Notes under the pieces: model-generated
Told to the model about the DNA's origin: nothing
The model's database searches: none
Seen by the model: only the letters and a program-made list of their open reading frames with translations
Made by a program: the position numbers and the translations under genes
Source: Mycobacterium sp. E796
GTDB taxonomy: Bacteria; Actinomycetota; Actinomycetes; Mycobacteriales; Mycobacteriaceae
Direction: 5' to 3'
DNA: 60,941 nt
NCBI RefSeq assembly: GCF_001672815.1
Contig: NZ_LZKK01000019.1
Coordinates: 1-60,941, forward strand
Part shown: piece by piece, positions 43,427-52,973 of the stretch
How positions within the stretch are numbered: the first letter of the stretch is position 1
How the letters are laid out: each line of letters starts with the position of its first letter

Positions 43427-43895
43427 AGCGGACCGCGCCCAGGTGCATCCGGTCGACGGCTTCCGCGAACTCTTCCCGGGTCGGTATGCGCTCATCCCGG
43501 AACTTCAGTCCCATCATTCGCTGCGCGCGCTGCACACCGTAGGACTCGGCGCAGCGGTGGAACAGGTCCGAGACGATGCTGCGGTCGCGGATGAGTTCGC
43601 CGCGCATGGCCGTCGTCTTGCCGTCGTAAACGACCTCGGCGGCCGCGCCGTCGCGGAAGTTCTGCTTCCACGGGGCGCCGGTCAGCGCATACAGCTCGTG
43701 GTCGATCACGTGGGCGCTCACAGGAATTGTGAACTCCCGCCCCGTCTTTCGGCCGGCGAAGCTCAACACCATCAGCTGCTTGCGTGCCGGTCCGGCGAGC
43801 GGGGTGCGGAGCAGGAACCCGAGGACGGGGTTGACGAGACGCAGTAGCGCCGACGGGGGGTGCCCGGCGTCTATCGCGTGCGACTGTTCTGGCAT
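43410..43895 (-). CDS. Deazaflavin (F420)-dependent nitroreductase-family protein
   Basis: 161 residues. Belongs to the Ddn/DUF385 family: LLRTPLAGPARKQLMVLSFAGRKTG, REFTIPVSAHVIDHELYALTG, PWKQNFRDGAAAEVVYDGK. The GRKTG and trailing Trp-x-x-N regions contact F420 in characterised relatives. Such proteins reduce quinones or nitro compounds with F420H2; the substrate here is unknown. Start ATG 43895 chosen since TACGGT lies 6 nt upstream; the longer reading from 43925 covers this box. Confidence 0.82.
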   Translation of the reverse strand: MPEQSHAIDAGHPPSALLRLVNPVLGFLLRTPLAGPARKQLMVLSFAGRKTGREFTIPVSAHVIDHELYALTGAPWKQNFRDGAAAEVVYDGKTTAMRGELIRDRSIVSDLFHRCAESYGVQRAQRMMGLKFRDERIPTREEFAEAVDRMHLGAVRFTPAG

Positions 43896-43901
43896 GCCAA
43901 C

Positions 43902-43907
43902 ACCGTA
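43902..43907 (-). promoter_or_regulatory. -10 box of F420-type reductase gene (leaderless)
   Basis: TACGGT on the minus strand, 6 nt before ATG 43895; same hexamer and spacing as at the narU-like gene. Confidence 0.5.
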
Positions 43908-43970
43908 AGACCAATCGGGCGCCACGGCGTAGGGAATTCACCGCCGCGGCGCCCGAGAGGCAGACGACGA

Positions 43971-44651
43971 TCAGGGGGTGATCGTCGTCTGGTCGTCGAT
44001 GATGTTGGCGGCGTCCATCAACGGCGCCTCGTCGGCCTGCAGCGCGTCGGCGTTGAGCTGCAGCACGAAAACCGCGCCCTGGCTGGGGATGACCACCGTC
44101 TTCTGCGCGACGGCCCGCGTCTTGCCGTCCCTCTGGTAGGAACCCTTGAGCTGCCAGGCCTGAAAGCCCCCGAGCGTGGATGCCACGCCGTTGCCGGTGC
44201 CCTGATAGCCGGGAAGTCCGAGTAGCTCGTTGGGGGCGTACTGGATGATCTTCGCCGTGTCGACGTCACCGGTCAGTTTCGAGTAGAGCGCCGAGATGGT
44301 GGGCGGATCCGACGGATTGGACGGCTGCGCCAAAACGATGCCGCCGTACGACGTGCCGGCGTTCTGGTTGATCTGCCAGCCCGCGGGCACCGGCAGGTCG
44401 ACGTTGGGCCCGGGATCCCCGTGGTGCACCGGGGTCTCGGTGATGTGCGCGTCGCGAATGTAGTCGGCGATCGTCGGGCCGCCCTGCGCGCTCGGCGTCG
44501 CCGAGGTCGCCGACGTTTTCGAAGTAGAGGTCGAGGTCGAGGTGGACGTCGAGGTCGACGTCGACGGCGATGACTTGTTGCTAGAGCCGCACGCCACGAG
44601 CGCCAGACTCAGCGCCACGGTAACGGTTGCTGCGGTCAAGTGTTTCATCAA
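43971..44651 (-). CDS. lpqN: Lipoprotein LpqN
   Basis: 226 residues. Signal peptide with lipobox LVAC (ALSLALVACGSSNKSS). A low-complexity Ser-Thr run (about 30-43) follows, then the LpqN/LpqT domain (IADYIRDAHITETPVHHGDPG, VPAGWQINQNAGTSYGGIVL, DVDTAKIIQYAPNELLGLPG). LpqN in M. tuberculosis (Rv0583c) is a cell-envelope lipoprotein of about the same length and next to the same GH92 gene. The Ser-Thr run is coded by near-identical hexamers and may vary in length. ATG 44648 is an equally possible start. Confidence 0.88.
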   Translation of the reverse strand: MMKHLTAATVTVALSLALVACGSSNKSSPSTSTSTSTSTSTSTSKTSATSATPSAQGGPTIADYIRDAHITETPVHHGDPGPNVDLPVPAGWQINQNAGTSYGGIVLAQPSNPSDPPTISALYSKLTGDVDTAKIIQYAPNELLGLPGYQGTGNGVASTLGGFQAWQLKGSYQRDGKTRAVAQKTVVIPSQGAVFVLQLNADALQADEAPLMDAANIIDDQTTITP

Positions 44652-44802
44652 TCAATCTCCCGTAGATTGGGCCGGTACCAGCGCCAGCCACGCGGAATGA
44701 GACTAGCCGACGAAGGTGGCAATCGTTGCTAGCGAATTTCTCCGGGCTCCCGGCATCGCCGAAATAACCCGCGAAGAGGCGGTCATGCAGTAGAGAACAG
44801 CT

Positions 44803-47433
44803 ATGCGGTCACGCGCCCGTTACCGGGCCCTCATCGCGTTGGTCGCGGCGGGCGCCGTGTTCCTGACGTTCGTCGCGGCGGCCCCGCCGATCGCCTACGA
44901 CGGCGAACCCCCGCTCGTGACCGATCCCGTCGACCACGTCGACACCCTCATCGGCACCGGGACTGGCGGTGAGACCGTGGGGGAGATCAACAACTTTCCC
45001 GGCGCCTCCGCGCCGTTCGGAATGGTGCAGTATTCGCCGGACACCGTCGGCAACTACGCCGGCTACAACTACGACAACTCGCGCTCCACCGGGTTCAGCA
45101 TGACGCACGCTTCGGTGGGTTGCGCCGCGTTCGGCGACATCTCGATGCTGCCGACCACCACACCGATCGGCGCGCAGCCGTGGAACGCCTGGGAACGCAT
45201 CGCCCACGACGACACCGAGCAGGGTCAACCCGGGTATTACACGGTCCGGTTCCCCGGCACCGGCGTGACCGCCGAACTCACCGCCACCACCCACACCGGA
45301 CTCGGCCGCTTCCGCTATCCGCGCAATGGCCGGCCCGCCCTGTTCCACGTGCGTTCCGGCGCATCGCTGGCGGGCAACTCGCGCGCCACCATCGAGATCG
45401 GCGCAGACAACACCACGATCACCGGATGGGCGACCAGCGGCGGGTTCTGCGGCAAGAGGAACACCTACACGGTGTACTTCGCGATGAAGTTCAGCCGGCC
45501 GTTCATCTCCTACGGCGCCTGGGACGGCTATTCGGTGGTCGCGGGCGCCCGCACCGCGGCCTCGCCCTACAGCGGGGGTTACGTGGAGTTCCCGCCCGGC
45601 TCCTCGATCGAGGTGCAGACCGCGATCTCCTACGTCGGCATCGACGGCGCGCGCGCGAACCTCGCCGCCGAGGGCGGGTCGGGCTTCGACCAAGTGCGCG
45701 CCGCCGCGGTTACCCAATGGAATGCCACGCTGTCGTGCATCGCGGTGGCCGGGCGCAAGGTTGGCAACCTGGACACCTTCTACACCTCCCTTTACCACTC
45801 GCTGCTGCACCCCAACACCTTCAATGACGCCGACGGGCGTTACATCGGGTTCGACGGCCTCATCCACACCGTGGAAAAGGGGCGCACGCAGTACGCCAAC
45901 TTCTCCGACTGGGACACCTACCGGGGCCTGGCCGCCCTGCAGGGGCTGCTCTTCCCGAAGCAGGCCAGCGACATGGCCCAGTCGCTGGTCAACGACGCCG
46001 AGCAGAGCGGTTCGTTTCCCCGCTGGGCGCTTGCGAATTCGGCAACTGGCGAGATGACCGGAGACAGCGTCGTGCCGCTCATCGTGAACCTATACGCCTT
46101 CGGCGCCAAGGACTTCGACACCCACACGGCGTTGCGCTACATGGTGCGCGCGGCGACCGAGGGTGGCGTCGGGTTGAACGGCTACGTGGAGCGACCGGGC
46201 ATCGCCACCTATCAGCGGTTGGGTTACCTGCCGGACACGGCGGGGTTCGGCGCGGGCGCTTCGATCACGCTCGAATGGTCCGTCGACGACTTCGCCATCT
46301 CCCGGTTCGCCGAATCGCTCGGCGACGCGGCGACGGCCGCCGAATTCCAGTACCGGGCGCAGTACTGGCAGAACCTGTTCAACCCCAGCACCCGATACAT
46401 CTCGCCGCGCAACGCGATGGGATTCTTCCCCCCCGGCCCGGGATTCGTCGAGTCCGGTTCGGGTTTCGGCCAGGAGGGATTCGACGAGGGCAACGCCGAG
46501 CAGTACGTGTGGTGGGTGCCGCACAACGTCGCCGGCCTGGTGACCGCCCTCGGCGGCCGAACCACCGTCGCCGCCCGACTCGACCGGCTCACCGAAGAGC
46601 TGAACGTGGGGCCCAAGGAGCCGTATCTGTGGGCCGGCAACGAACCGGGCTTCGGGGTGCCCTGGCTGTACAACTACATCGGCCAGCCCTGGAAGACTCA
46701 GCTCACGGTCGACCGGGTCCGCGGGCTGTTCGGCCCGACTCCCGACGGAGCCCCCGGCAACGACGACCTCGGCGCGCTGTCCAGTTGGTACGTCTGGGCC
46801 GCGCTCGGCCTGTACCCGAGTACCCCGGGGACGCCGATTCTCACCGTTGCCACGCCGCTGTTCGATAGGGCCGTAATCGCCCTTCCGCAAGGCGGATTCA
46901 TCCGGATCTCTGCCCCGGGCGCATCTGGACCGCACCGCCTGAAATACATCGGCGGCCTGTCCGTCGACGGGGACGCCACCGACCGCACCTGGATCCCGGA
47001 ACGCGTCGTCCGCGACGGGGGAGAGCTGAAGTTTTCGCTGGCCGCCTACCCGGACAAGTCGTGGGGCACCGCCGAGTCTTCGGACCCGCCGTCGTTCGGC
47101 GCGGGAAGCTCGGCGGTGACCGCCAACGTTTCGCGTCCCATCGTCGCGATCGCGCCCGGGCACACCGGCACCGTCAAGGTGGACCTGCAGCGGATGATCG
47201 ATGGTGCCGACCGCTACCGCATCACCGGCACGTCCTCCGACGCCGGGGTCACGGTGACGCCCTCGTCCGGTCAATTCGGCGCCGACGGATCGGCCGCCGC
47301 GGATGTTCAGATCACGGTGGCGCAGTCGGTGCCCGACCAGTACTACGCGGTGTTCCTCAGCACCGCGGCCGGCGAAACCGTCAGGGGGTCAGTCGTTTCC
47401 GTGCTCGTTCGCAGCGGTCCCGACGAGCCCTGA
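44803..47433 (+). CDS. Secreted GH92 alpha-1,2-mannosidase
   Basis: 876 residues. Signal sequence ([19 protein letters not shown]). The GH92 N-terminal beta domain begins [20 protein letters not shown] with [16 protein letters not shown]. The (alpha/alpha)6 catalytic part has [44 protein letters not shown] and [21 protein letters not shown], the conserved calcium and substrate loops of exo-alpha-mannosidases. A C-terminal Ig-like region (about 760-870) follows. It matches M. tuberculosis Rv0584. Likely substrates are mannosylated glycans of the envelope or host. Convergent with Rv0585c-like gene, 6 bases apart. Confidence 0.92.
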   Translation: MRSRARYRALIALVAAGAVFLTFVAAAPPIAYDGEPPLVTDPVDHVDTLIGTGTGGETVGEINNFPGASAPFGMVQYSPDTVGNYAGYNYDNSRSTGFSMTHASVGCAAFGDISMLPTTTPIGAQPWNAWERIAHDDTEQGQPGYYTVRFPGTGVTAELTATTHTGLGRFRYPRNGRPALFHVRSGASLAGNSRATIEIGADNTTITGWATSGGFCGKRNTYTVYFAMKFSRPFISYGAWDGYSVVAGARTAASPYSGGYVEFPPGSSIEVQTAISYVGIDGARANLAAEGGSGFDQVRAAAVTQWNATLSCIAVAGRKVGNLDTFYTSLYHSLLHPNTFNDADGRYIGFDGLIHTVEKGRTQYANFSDWDTYRGLAALQGLLFPKQASDMAQSLVNDAEQSGSFPRWALANSATGEMTGDSVVPLIVNLYAFGAKDFDTHTALRYMVRAATEGGVGLNGYVERPGIATYQRLGYLPDTAGFGAGASITLEWSVDDFAISRFAESLGDAATAAEFQYRAQYWQNLFNPSTRYISPRNAMGFFPPGPGFVESGSGFGQEGFDEGNAEQYVWWVPHNVAGLVTALGGRTTVAARLDRLTEELNVGPKEPYLWAGNEPGFGVPWLYNYIGQPWKTQLTVDRVRGLFGPTPDGAPGNDDLGALSSWYVWAALGLYPSTPGTPILTVATPLFDRAVIALPQGGFIRISAPGASGPHRLKYIGGLSVDGDATDRTWIPERVVRDGGELKFSLAAYPDKSWGTAESSDPPSFGAGSSAVTANVSRPIVAIAPGHTGTVKVDLQRMIDGADRYRITGTSSDAGVTVTPSSGQFGADGSAAADVQITVAQSVPDQYYAVFLSTAAGETVRGSVVSVLVRSGPDEP

Positions 47434-47439
47434 CCCCGG

Positions 47440-49827
47440 TCAGATCATCTCGTTCTCGGTCAGCCACCGCATCACCGGCCACCCGGCGAACACGGGCAGC
47501 CAGCAGGTCAACACGCGATAGAGCAGGACCGACGGCACGCCGACGGCCGCGGGTACGCCGAAGGCGGCCAGGCCACCGATCAGGGCGGCCTCGACGGCGC
47601 CGACACCGCCGGGCGTCGGGGCGGCCGAGGCCAGCGTTCCGCCGACCATCGTCACCACCGTGCAGGTTACGAACGAGGCGCCGCCGCCGAACGCTTGGAC
47701 GCTGGTCCAAAGCGCCAGCGCCGCACCGAGAGTCGTCCCGGCGCAACCGAGCACGATCAAGCCCAGGCGCTTCGGCTCCCGGGCAACCTCGGCGAGGTCG
47801 CGGGCCACCTCCTTCACCCTCGGACGCAAGTCGGTCGCCAGCCACCGTCGCAGCCGCGGCACCAAAAGGAATGTGCCGACGAAGCCCAGCGCCACACCCG
47901 CGATCAGGTACAGCACCGTGGCGCTCGGGACGTAGTGCCGAAGGTCCATCGACGCGCCCGCGACGGTGCTGAACAAGATCAGCAGCAGCAGGTGCATCAT
48001 CACCTGCACCGCTTGCTGCATCGCCACCGCGGTGGTGGCCCGCACCGCGGACAGCCCGCCGCCCTTCTGTAAATACCGCGTGCTGAGGGCGAGGCCGCCG
48101 ACGCCGGCCGGTGTCGTGGTCGCGGCAAAAGTGTTGGCCACCTGGGCTACCGACAGCTTCCAGAAGACCACCGATTCGTCGGCGCTCGCCCACAAGGCGG
48201 CTGCCGCGCCCACGTACGTCAGCGCCGATATCACCAGGCCCAGCAGTGCCCACCACCAGTTCGCCCTACTCACCTGGGAAATGAACGTCGGCACGGTGCT
48301 GATGAACGGGTACGCGACGTAGACCAGCGCGACCAGCAGCACCAGCTGAATGACCTGCCTGCGGGTGAACCGGGTGATCGTTTCGGTCTTGATCTGGTCC
48401 GCGCCGGTTTGACGCTTCACCTCGGCGCGGGCGCCGGAGATGACGGCGCTGGCGTCGACGATCGATCGCCGGATCTGTTTGGGCACGGCCGTTTTGGTGA
48501 GCCGGCGCGAAGCGGCGAGCACGGTGTCCTTGCCGAACGCGTCGATCGCCGCGCCCACCGCGGACTCCGCGTCGTACAGCGCCGACGTCGTCACCAACAG
48601 TTGTGCGATGTCGGACTGGAGCTGGGTCTCGGTGGCCCCGTACTCTGCGTTGTCGAACCCGCCGAAGAGCACCGTGCCGTCGTCGACGGTGATCGTGGTC
48701 GCTCGCAGGTCGCCATGGGAGATCTGGTGGTCGTTGAGGGTGCGCAGCGATTCCCACGAGCGCTCGACCGGGGTCGTCATGGCGCAGTGGTCGAGCATCG
48801 TCCCCCGAATGGGCTTGTGGGAGTACAACATCCAGCCCCGGTCGAGGGGGGCCACGGCGATTGTCGACGTGTTCGCCAGGCCCAGGTCACCGATGGCGAT
48901 GGCCATCAGCGCGCGATGCTCGACGGCGCGGCGCATCGAGGCCACCAGGGGCGCGGTCTCCCTGGCCCGCAGCCGCAGCTTGCGCCACAGCTGAACCAAC
49001 GCGCCGCCGCTGCGCTGGTGCGGGCCGTACAACTCGATCAACGCCTCGTCGCGGGCCGAATCGGAATCCATGCAGACCGCCGACAACACGAGTGGCCCCG
49101 GTCCGGCGGGCCGGACCACCCGAAGCTCGGAGACCACGCATCCGCGTTTGGCCAGCGCGCGCACCGTGCCCTCCAGGGGCACCTCGAGGGCGGGGGTGCC
49201 GACGACCAGCACCACCAGGGCGCCGACGAACCACCCGACCGCCAGCCCGAGCAACGTGCGTGCCGGGACGATGGCGCTGATGAACAGGTGGATCGGCACG
49301 AAGGCCAGCAGCAGCGTCCACCACCAGTGCCTCCAGCGCGCGGGCAGCCAGGGACCCGAGACGGTCAGGACGGCCGCGAGCATCGCGATCCACCGCGGGT
49401 CGTCGAGTATCTGGGCCAGCGCGGTCTGCGGCCGGTCCATGAGGTCGAAATGCCAACGCGGCGCCGAGATGCCGGTGCCGCTTATCGAGAGCGGCAGCAC
49501 CGCGAGGAGAGCCGCGGCCGCGTAGGCGCCGAGCATTTTCCATTGCCGCGCGGCGATCAAACCGATCAGGATCGCGAACGGCAGAGCCAGGATCGCGATG
49601 CCGTACACCAGGTACACGAGATCGGATTGGGTTGGCGTCAGCACCCCGACGATCTCCGAGATGGACTTCTCCAGCGCGACCCACTGCGGCCGGGTGATCA
49701 GCGAGCCGGCGATCACGATCGCGAAGAACACCACGCTCGCGGCGAGCCGCAGGATGTCGTTGGTCCGCCGGGTGATCGGTTGCAGCAAGTCGCCCGAAAC
49801 GCTGATTTCGCGCCCGTCAACCCGCAT
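47440..49827 (-). CDS. MprF-like flippase-fold membrane protein with kinase-like domain
   Basis: 795 residues. N-terminal transmembrane helices (about 27-225), then a cytosolic kinase-like domain (about 230-470) with SHGDLRATTITVDD and VLFGGFDNAEYG in place of the catalytic and metal-binding loops. A C-terminal UPF0104/LPG-synthase transmembrane domain of about eight helices follows (about 485-790), with VGGLALSTRYLQKGG and AAPTPGGVGAVEAALIGGL. The last is the family's hallmark. The protein matches M. tuberculosis Rv0585c. The kinase-like part retains HGD and a DNAE instead of DFG, so phosphotransfer is uncertain. It probably handles lipid-linked substrates. ATG lies 6 nt behind TAAGGT. Confidence 0.87.
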   Translation of the reverse strand: MRVDGREISVSGDLLQPITRRTNDILRLAASVVFFAIVIAGSLITRPQWVALEKSISEIVGVLTPTQSDLVYLVYGIAILALPFAILIGLIAARQWKMLGAYAAAALLAVLPLSISGTGISAPRWHFDLMDRPQTALAQILDDPRWIAMLAAVLTVSGPWLPARWRHWWWTLLLAFVPIHLFISAIVPARTLLGLAVGWFVGALVVLVVGTPALEVPLEGTVRALAKRGCVVSELRVVRPAGPGPLVLSAVCMDSDSARDEALIELYGPHQRSGGALVQLWRKLRLRARETAPLVASMRRAVEHRALMAIAIGDLGLANTSTIAVAPLDRGWMLYSHKPIRGTMLDHCAMTTPVERSWESLRTLNDHQISHGDLRATTITVDDGTVLFGGFDNAEYGATETQLQSDIAQLLVTTSALYDAESAVGAAIDAFGKDTVLAASRRLTKTAVPKQIRRSIVDASAVISGARAEVKRQTGADQIKTETITRFTRRQVIQLVLLVALVYVAYPFISTVPTFISQVSRANWWWALLGLVISALTYVGAAAALWASADESVVFWKLSVAQVANTFAATTTPAGVGGLALSTRYLQKGGGLSAVRATTAVAMQQAVQVMMHLLLLILFSTVAGASMDLRHYVPSATVLYLIAGVALGFVGTFLLVPRLRRWLATDLRPRVKEVARDLAEVAREPKRLGLIVLGCAGTTLGAALALWTSVQAFGGGASFVTCTVVTMVGGTLASAAPTPGGVGAVEAALIGGLAAFGVPAAVGVPSVLLYRVLTCWLPVFAGWPVMRWLTENEMI

Positions 49828-49833
49828 GTCGAG

Positions 49834-49839
49834 ACCTTA
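49834..49839 (-). promoter_or_regulatory. -10 box of MprF-like gene (leaderless)
   Basis: TAAGGT on the minus strand, 6 nt before ATG 49827. Confidence 0.5.
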
Positions 49840-49957
49840 ACCGGATACCTGGGCGCCAGCGGGGATGAACCTCGCGGACAGCTTGTTCACATGAGACGCG
49901 CGTAGGGTCGGCGAAGGTATATAGGTAGTTGAGCTAGTCGAATTGGGGGACACGAGG

Positions 49958-50908
49958 GTGACCAGAACGGACAACGACACCTGGGAGATCACCGAGAGCG
50001 TCGGCGCCACGGCGCTGGGCGTCGCGGCGGCCCGCGCGGCGGAAACCGAGAGCGAAAATCCGCTGATCAGCGACCCGTTCGCGCGGGTCTTCCTGGACGC
50101 CGTCGGCGACGGCATGTGGAACTGGTTCGCGGCGCCCGACCTGCCCGCCGAGATCGCCGAGGCCGAACCGGACTTGGTGCCCCAGATGAAGCGAATGGTC
50201 GACTACATGGCCGCCCGGACGGCGTTTTTCGATCAGTTCTTCCTCGACGCGACCCGCGCGGGTGTGTCGCAGGTGGTGATCCTGGCCGCGGGCCTGGATT
50301 CGCGGGCGTGGCGGCTGCCCTGGCCCGATGGCGTCACGGTGTACGAGCTCGACCAGCCCCGGGTGCTCGAGTTCAAGTCATCGACGCTGCGCGAGCGCGG
50401 CGCCGAGCCCACGTGCAACCTGGTGCACGTCCCGATCGACCTGCGCCACGACTGGCCGGCCGCGTTGCGGCAGGCGGGGTTTGACTCGTCGGTGCCGAGC
50501 GCATGGTCCGCCGAGGGGCTGCTGCCGTTCTTGCCGGCGGCCGCCGAGGAGCTGCTCTTCGAGCGCGTCCACGCGCTGGCCGCCGCCGGTAGCCGGATCG
50601 CTGTGGAGGCGCATGGCCCGGACTTCCTCGACGAGGCCGCGCACGCGAAGCAACGCGAGACGATGCAGCGGATCCGCGACCTGATGGCCAGGCTGGAGCC
50701 TGACCGCGAAATCCCCGACGTCCAGGACCTGTGGTACTTCGAGGAGCGCGAGGACGTGGGCGACTGGCTGCGCCGGCATGGCTGGGACGTCACGGTCACG
50801 CCCGCTGAGGAGCTGATGGCCCGCTACGACCGCCGGCCCCCGCAGGACGTCGAAGACGCCGCCCCGAAGACGCTTTTCGTGGCCGCCGAGCGCAGCGAGA
50901 GGGAGTGA
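49958..50908 (+). CDS. SAM-dependent methyltransferase, TIGR00027/UPF0677 family (copy 1)
   Basis: 316 residues. Family marks: [59 protein letters not shown] (SAM motif), [16 protein letters not shown] and [20 protein letters not shown]. The family is expanded in mycobacteria; substrates are mostly unknown, some modify lipids or polyketides. GTG 49958 is chosen by alignment with the second copy. Its stop overlaps a GTG of the next gene. Cytosolic. Confidence 0.9.
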   Translation: MTRTDNDTWEITESVGATALGVAAARAAETESENPLISDPFARVFLDAVGDGMWNWFAAPDLPAEIAEAEPDLVPQMKRMVDYMAARTAFFDQFFLDATRAGVSQVVILAAGLDSRAWRLPWPDGVTVYELDQPRVLEFKSSTLRERGAEPTCNLVHVPIDLRHDWPAALRQAGFDSSVPSAWSAEGLLPFLPAAAEELLFERVHALAAAGSRIAVEAHGPDFLDEAAHAKQRETMQRIRDLMARLEPDREIPDVQDLWYFEEREDVGDWLRRHGWDVTVTPAEELMARYDRRPPQDVEDAAPKTLFVAAERSERE

Positions 50909-50910
50909 GC

Positions 50911-51852
50911 GTGGCAAGGACCGACAACGACAGCTGGGAGATCACCGAAAGCGTGGGGGCGACGGCGTTGGGCGTGGCCTCGGCGCGCGCGGTGGAAACC
51001 GAGAGCGAGAACCCGTTGATCCGCGATCCGTTCGCGCGGGTTTTCCTCGACGCCGCCGGCGACGGGCTGTGGAACTGGTATTCCGCGTCCCAGCTGCCCG
51101 CCGACGTCCTTGCGGCCGAACCGAGTCTGCAGTTGCAGATGAAGGCGATGGTCGGCTACATGGCTTGCCGCACAGCGTTTTTCGACCAGTTCTTCGTCGA
51201 CGCGAGCGAGGCGGGCATCCGCCAGGCGGTTATCCTGGCGGCGGGTTTGGACTCGCGCGCGTGGCGGCTGCCCTGGCCGGACGGCGTCACGGTGTACGAG
51301 CTCGACCAGCCGCGGGTGCTGGAGTTCAAATCGTCGACGTTGGACGAGCACGGGGCGCAGCCCGCCTGCAACCGCATCGCCGTCCCGGTGGACCTGCGTC
51401 AGGACTGGCCGACGGCGTTGCGGCAGGCGGGTTTTGACGCCTCGGCGCCAAGCGCCTGGTCGGCCGAGGGGCTGATGCCCTATCTGCCCGCCGCGGCCCA
51501 GGACCTCCTGTTCGAACGCGTTGACGCGCTCGCCGCCGACGGCAGCCGGGTCGCCGTGGAAGCGCTGGGGCCGAAGTTCCTCGACCCCGAGTTCCGCGCG
51601 AACCGTCGCGCGCGGATGGAGCGGATCCGCGCCCTGGTGACCAAACTGGACCCGCAGCGCCAGATCCCCAACAACGAGGAACTGTTCTACTTCGAGGAGC
51701 GCGAAGAGGTCGGCGACTGGTTCGCTCGCCATGGCTGGGCCGTGACGGTGAGGCCGGCCGACGAGCTGATGGCCTCCTACGGCCGCAAGCCTGCCCACGA
51801 GGTCGCCGACCAGGTGCCGGGGAACTTGTTCGTGGCCGCGCAACGCGCGTAG
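50911..51852 (+). CDS. SAM-dependent methyltransferase, TIGR00027/UPF0677 family (copy 2)
   Basis: 313 residues, closely similar to the preceding gene over its whole length: [79 protein letters not shown] tandem duplicate. GAGGGAG lies 6 bases before GTG 50911; GTG 50905, overlapping the upstream stop as GTGA, is the alternative. Divergence is highest in the substrate-side middle ([20 protein letters not shown]), suggesting different substrates. Confidence 0.9.
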   Translation: MARTDNDSWEITESVGATALGVASARAVETESENPLIRDPFARVFLDAAGDGLWNWYSASQLPADVLAAEPSLQLQMKAMVGYMACRTAFFDQFFVDASEAGIRQAVILAAGLDSRAWRLPWPDGVTVYELDQPRVLEFKSSTLDEHGAQPACNRIAVPVDLRQDWPTALRQAGFDASAPSAWSAEGLMPYLPAAAQDLLFERVDALAADGSRVAVEALGPKFLDPEFRANRRARMERIRALVTKLDPQRQIPNNEELFYFEEREEVGDWFARHGWAVTVRPADELMASYGRKPAHEVADQVPGNLFVAAQRA

Positions 51853-51921
51853 CGGTTTTGCGCCGAGCCACAGTTGCACGTTCGGTGATCCCACGCTCAG
51901 CGGACCGGCGGGCTGAAACGC

Positions 51922-52620
51922 CTACGCCTTTTCGTCAACGCCTCGCGTGCGCCATTTCCGAAATCCGTGCCGAGCCGCGAACGCGCCGATGATGGCGCTC
52001 ACGCACCACACCGCGATCGCCGCATACGCCAGCGGCGACGACAGGTGCCCGATGGAGGCGCCCAGCGCGGTGTACGCGAAAGCCCTTGGTGCCGAACCGA
52101 TCAGCGAGCCCACCGCCATCTGCCACAGCGGAACCCCGAACGCCCCGAACGCGTAGGAGGCGAGCGCATCGGAGATGCCCGGCACGAATCGCTGCCCCAC
52201 GACCGCCCACAGCCCGCCCCGTTCGATCACCGAGTCGATGCGGCCGGCGCGTTCCTGCCCGAGCAGGGCCCGCGCGCTGTCCCGGCCGGCCCGGCGGCCG
52301 ACGCGGCTCGCGACCACCGCGGTGCCCACCGCCGCGCCCAGCGTCACGAAGACCCCCAGCAGCGGACCGAACAGCATCCCGCTGCCCGCCGCCAGGATCG
52401 AGCCCGGCACGAACAGCGCGCCGAGGACCGCCGACACCACGGCGTAGGCCAGCGGCGCCGCCGGGCCCGTCGCCGAGACCGCGCGCCGTATCGCCTCGAT
52501 GTCGATGACACGCGCCACGGCCACCAGGTAGAACATCGTGGCCAGGAACGCGCCGAACAGCGCGAGCCGGATGATGTGGCGGAGCCGGGATACAGGTGGG
52601 GATTCCTCGTTGTCGACCAT
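51922..52620 (-). CDS. TVP38/TMEM64 (VTT/SNARE-associated) family membrane protein
   Basis: 232 residues, about six hydrophobic segments. The VTT block is clear: LGALFVPGSILAAGSGMLFGP, GVFVTLGAAVGTAVVASRVGR and RFVPGISDALASYAFGAFGVP. Proteins of this fold are implicated in lipid scrambling and membrane homeostasis. It matches M. tuberculosis Rv0625c in sequence class and in position before vapB and recD. Start ATG at 52620; no strong ribosome site is visible. Confidence 0.87.
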   Translation of the reverse strand: MVDNEESPPVSRLRHIIRLALFGAFLATMFYLVAVARVIDIEAIRRAVSATGPAAPLAYAVVSAVLGALFVPGSILAAGSGMLFGPLLGVFVTLGAAVGTAVVASRVGRRAGRDSARALLGQERAGRIDSVIERGGLWAVVGQRFVPGISDALASYAFGAFGVPLWQMAVGSLIGSAPRAFAYTALGASIGHLSSPLAYAAIAVWCVSAIIGAFAARHGFRKWRTRGVDEKA

Positions 52621-52687
52621 GCTGATGGCAATTCTTCCGCACCCGGCAGTGGCGATAACGTCATCCTTGGCTTGTGCTTCCGCGCTT

Positions 52688-52693
52688 TATGAT
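52688..52693 (+). promoter_or_regulatory. -10 box of VapB-like antitoxin gene (leaderless)
   Basis: TATGAT, 6 nt before ATG 52700. It fixes the start against in-frame readings from 52538 and against ATG 52715. Confidence 0.6.
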
Positions 52694-52699
52694 CCAGCG

Positions 52700-52942
52700 A
52701 TGCCAGAATTGAGTATGCGCACTACCATTGATCTTCCCGACGACCTGCATAGACAGGCGCTGGCAATCGCGCGAGACACCAACCGCACCTTCAGCCAGAC
52801 GGTCGGCGACCTCGTCCGCCGTGGTCTGGAGTCCGGCGGGACCACCGTGATCTCCAGCGATCCCCGGACGGGGCTGCCCCTGGTTAGCGTCGGAAGAATC
52901 GTGACGTCAGAGGACGTGCGCTCATCACAGGATCAGAGATGA
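52700..52942 (+). CDS. VapB-type ribbon-helix-helix antitoxin, orphan
   Basis: 80 residues. MRTTIDLPDDLHRQALAIAR followed by RTFSQTVGDLVRRGL is the ribbon-helix-helix DNA-binding domain. The C-terminal arm (SSDPRTGLPLVSVGRIVTSE) is the toxin-binding tail seen in VapB antitoxins. A VapC PIN-domain gene should follow with overlap, but only about 30 bases separate this stop from the recD stop on the other strand, and no PIN ORF exists. A few VapC-like residues (VLIDV) survive behind it. It may be a domesticated regulator or an antitoxin left after toxin loss. Confidence 0.8.
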   Translation: MPELSMRTTIDLPDDLHRQALAIARDTNRTFSQTVGDLVRRGLESGGTTVISSDPRTGLPLVSVGRIVTSEDVRSSQDQR

Positions 52943-52973
52943 GAAGCGACGGCGCCGTTCTCCGCGAGCGTGC

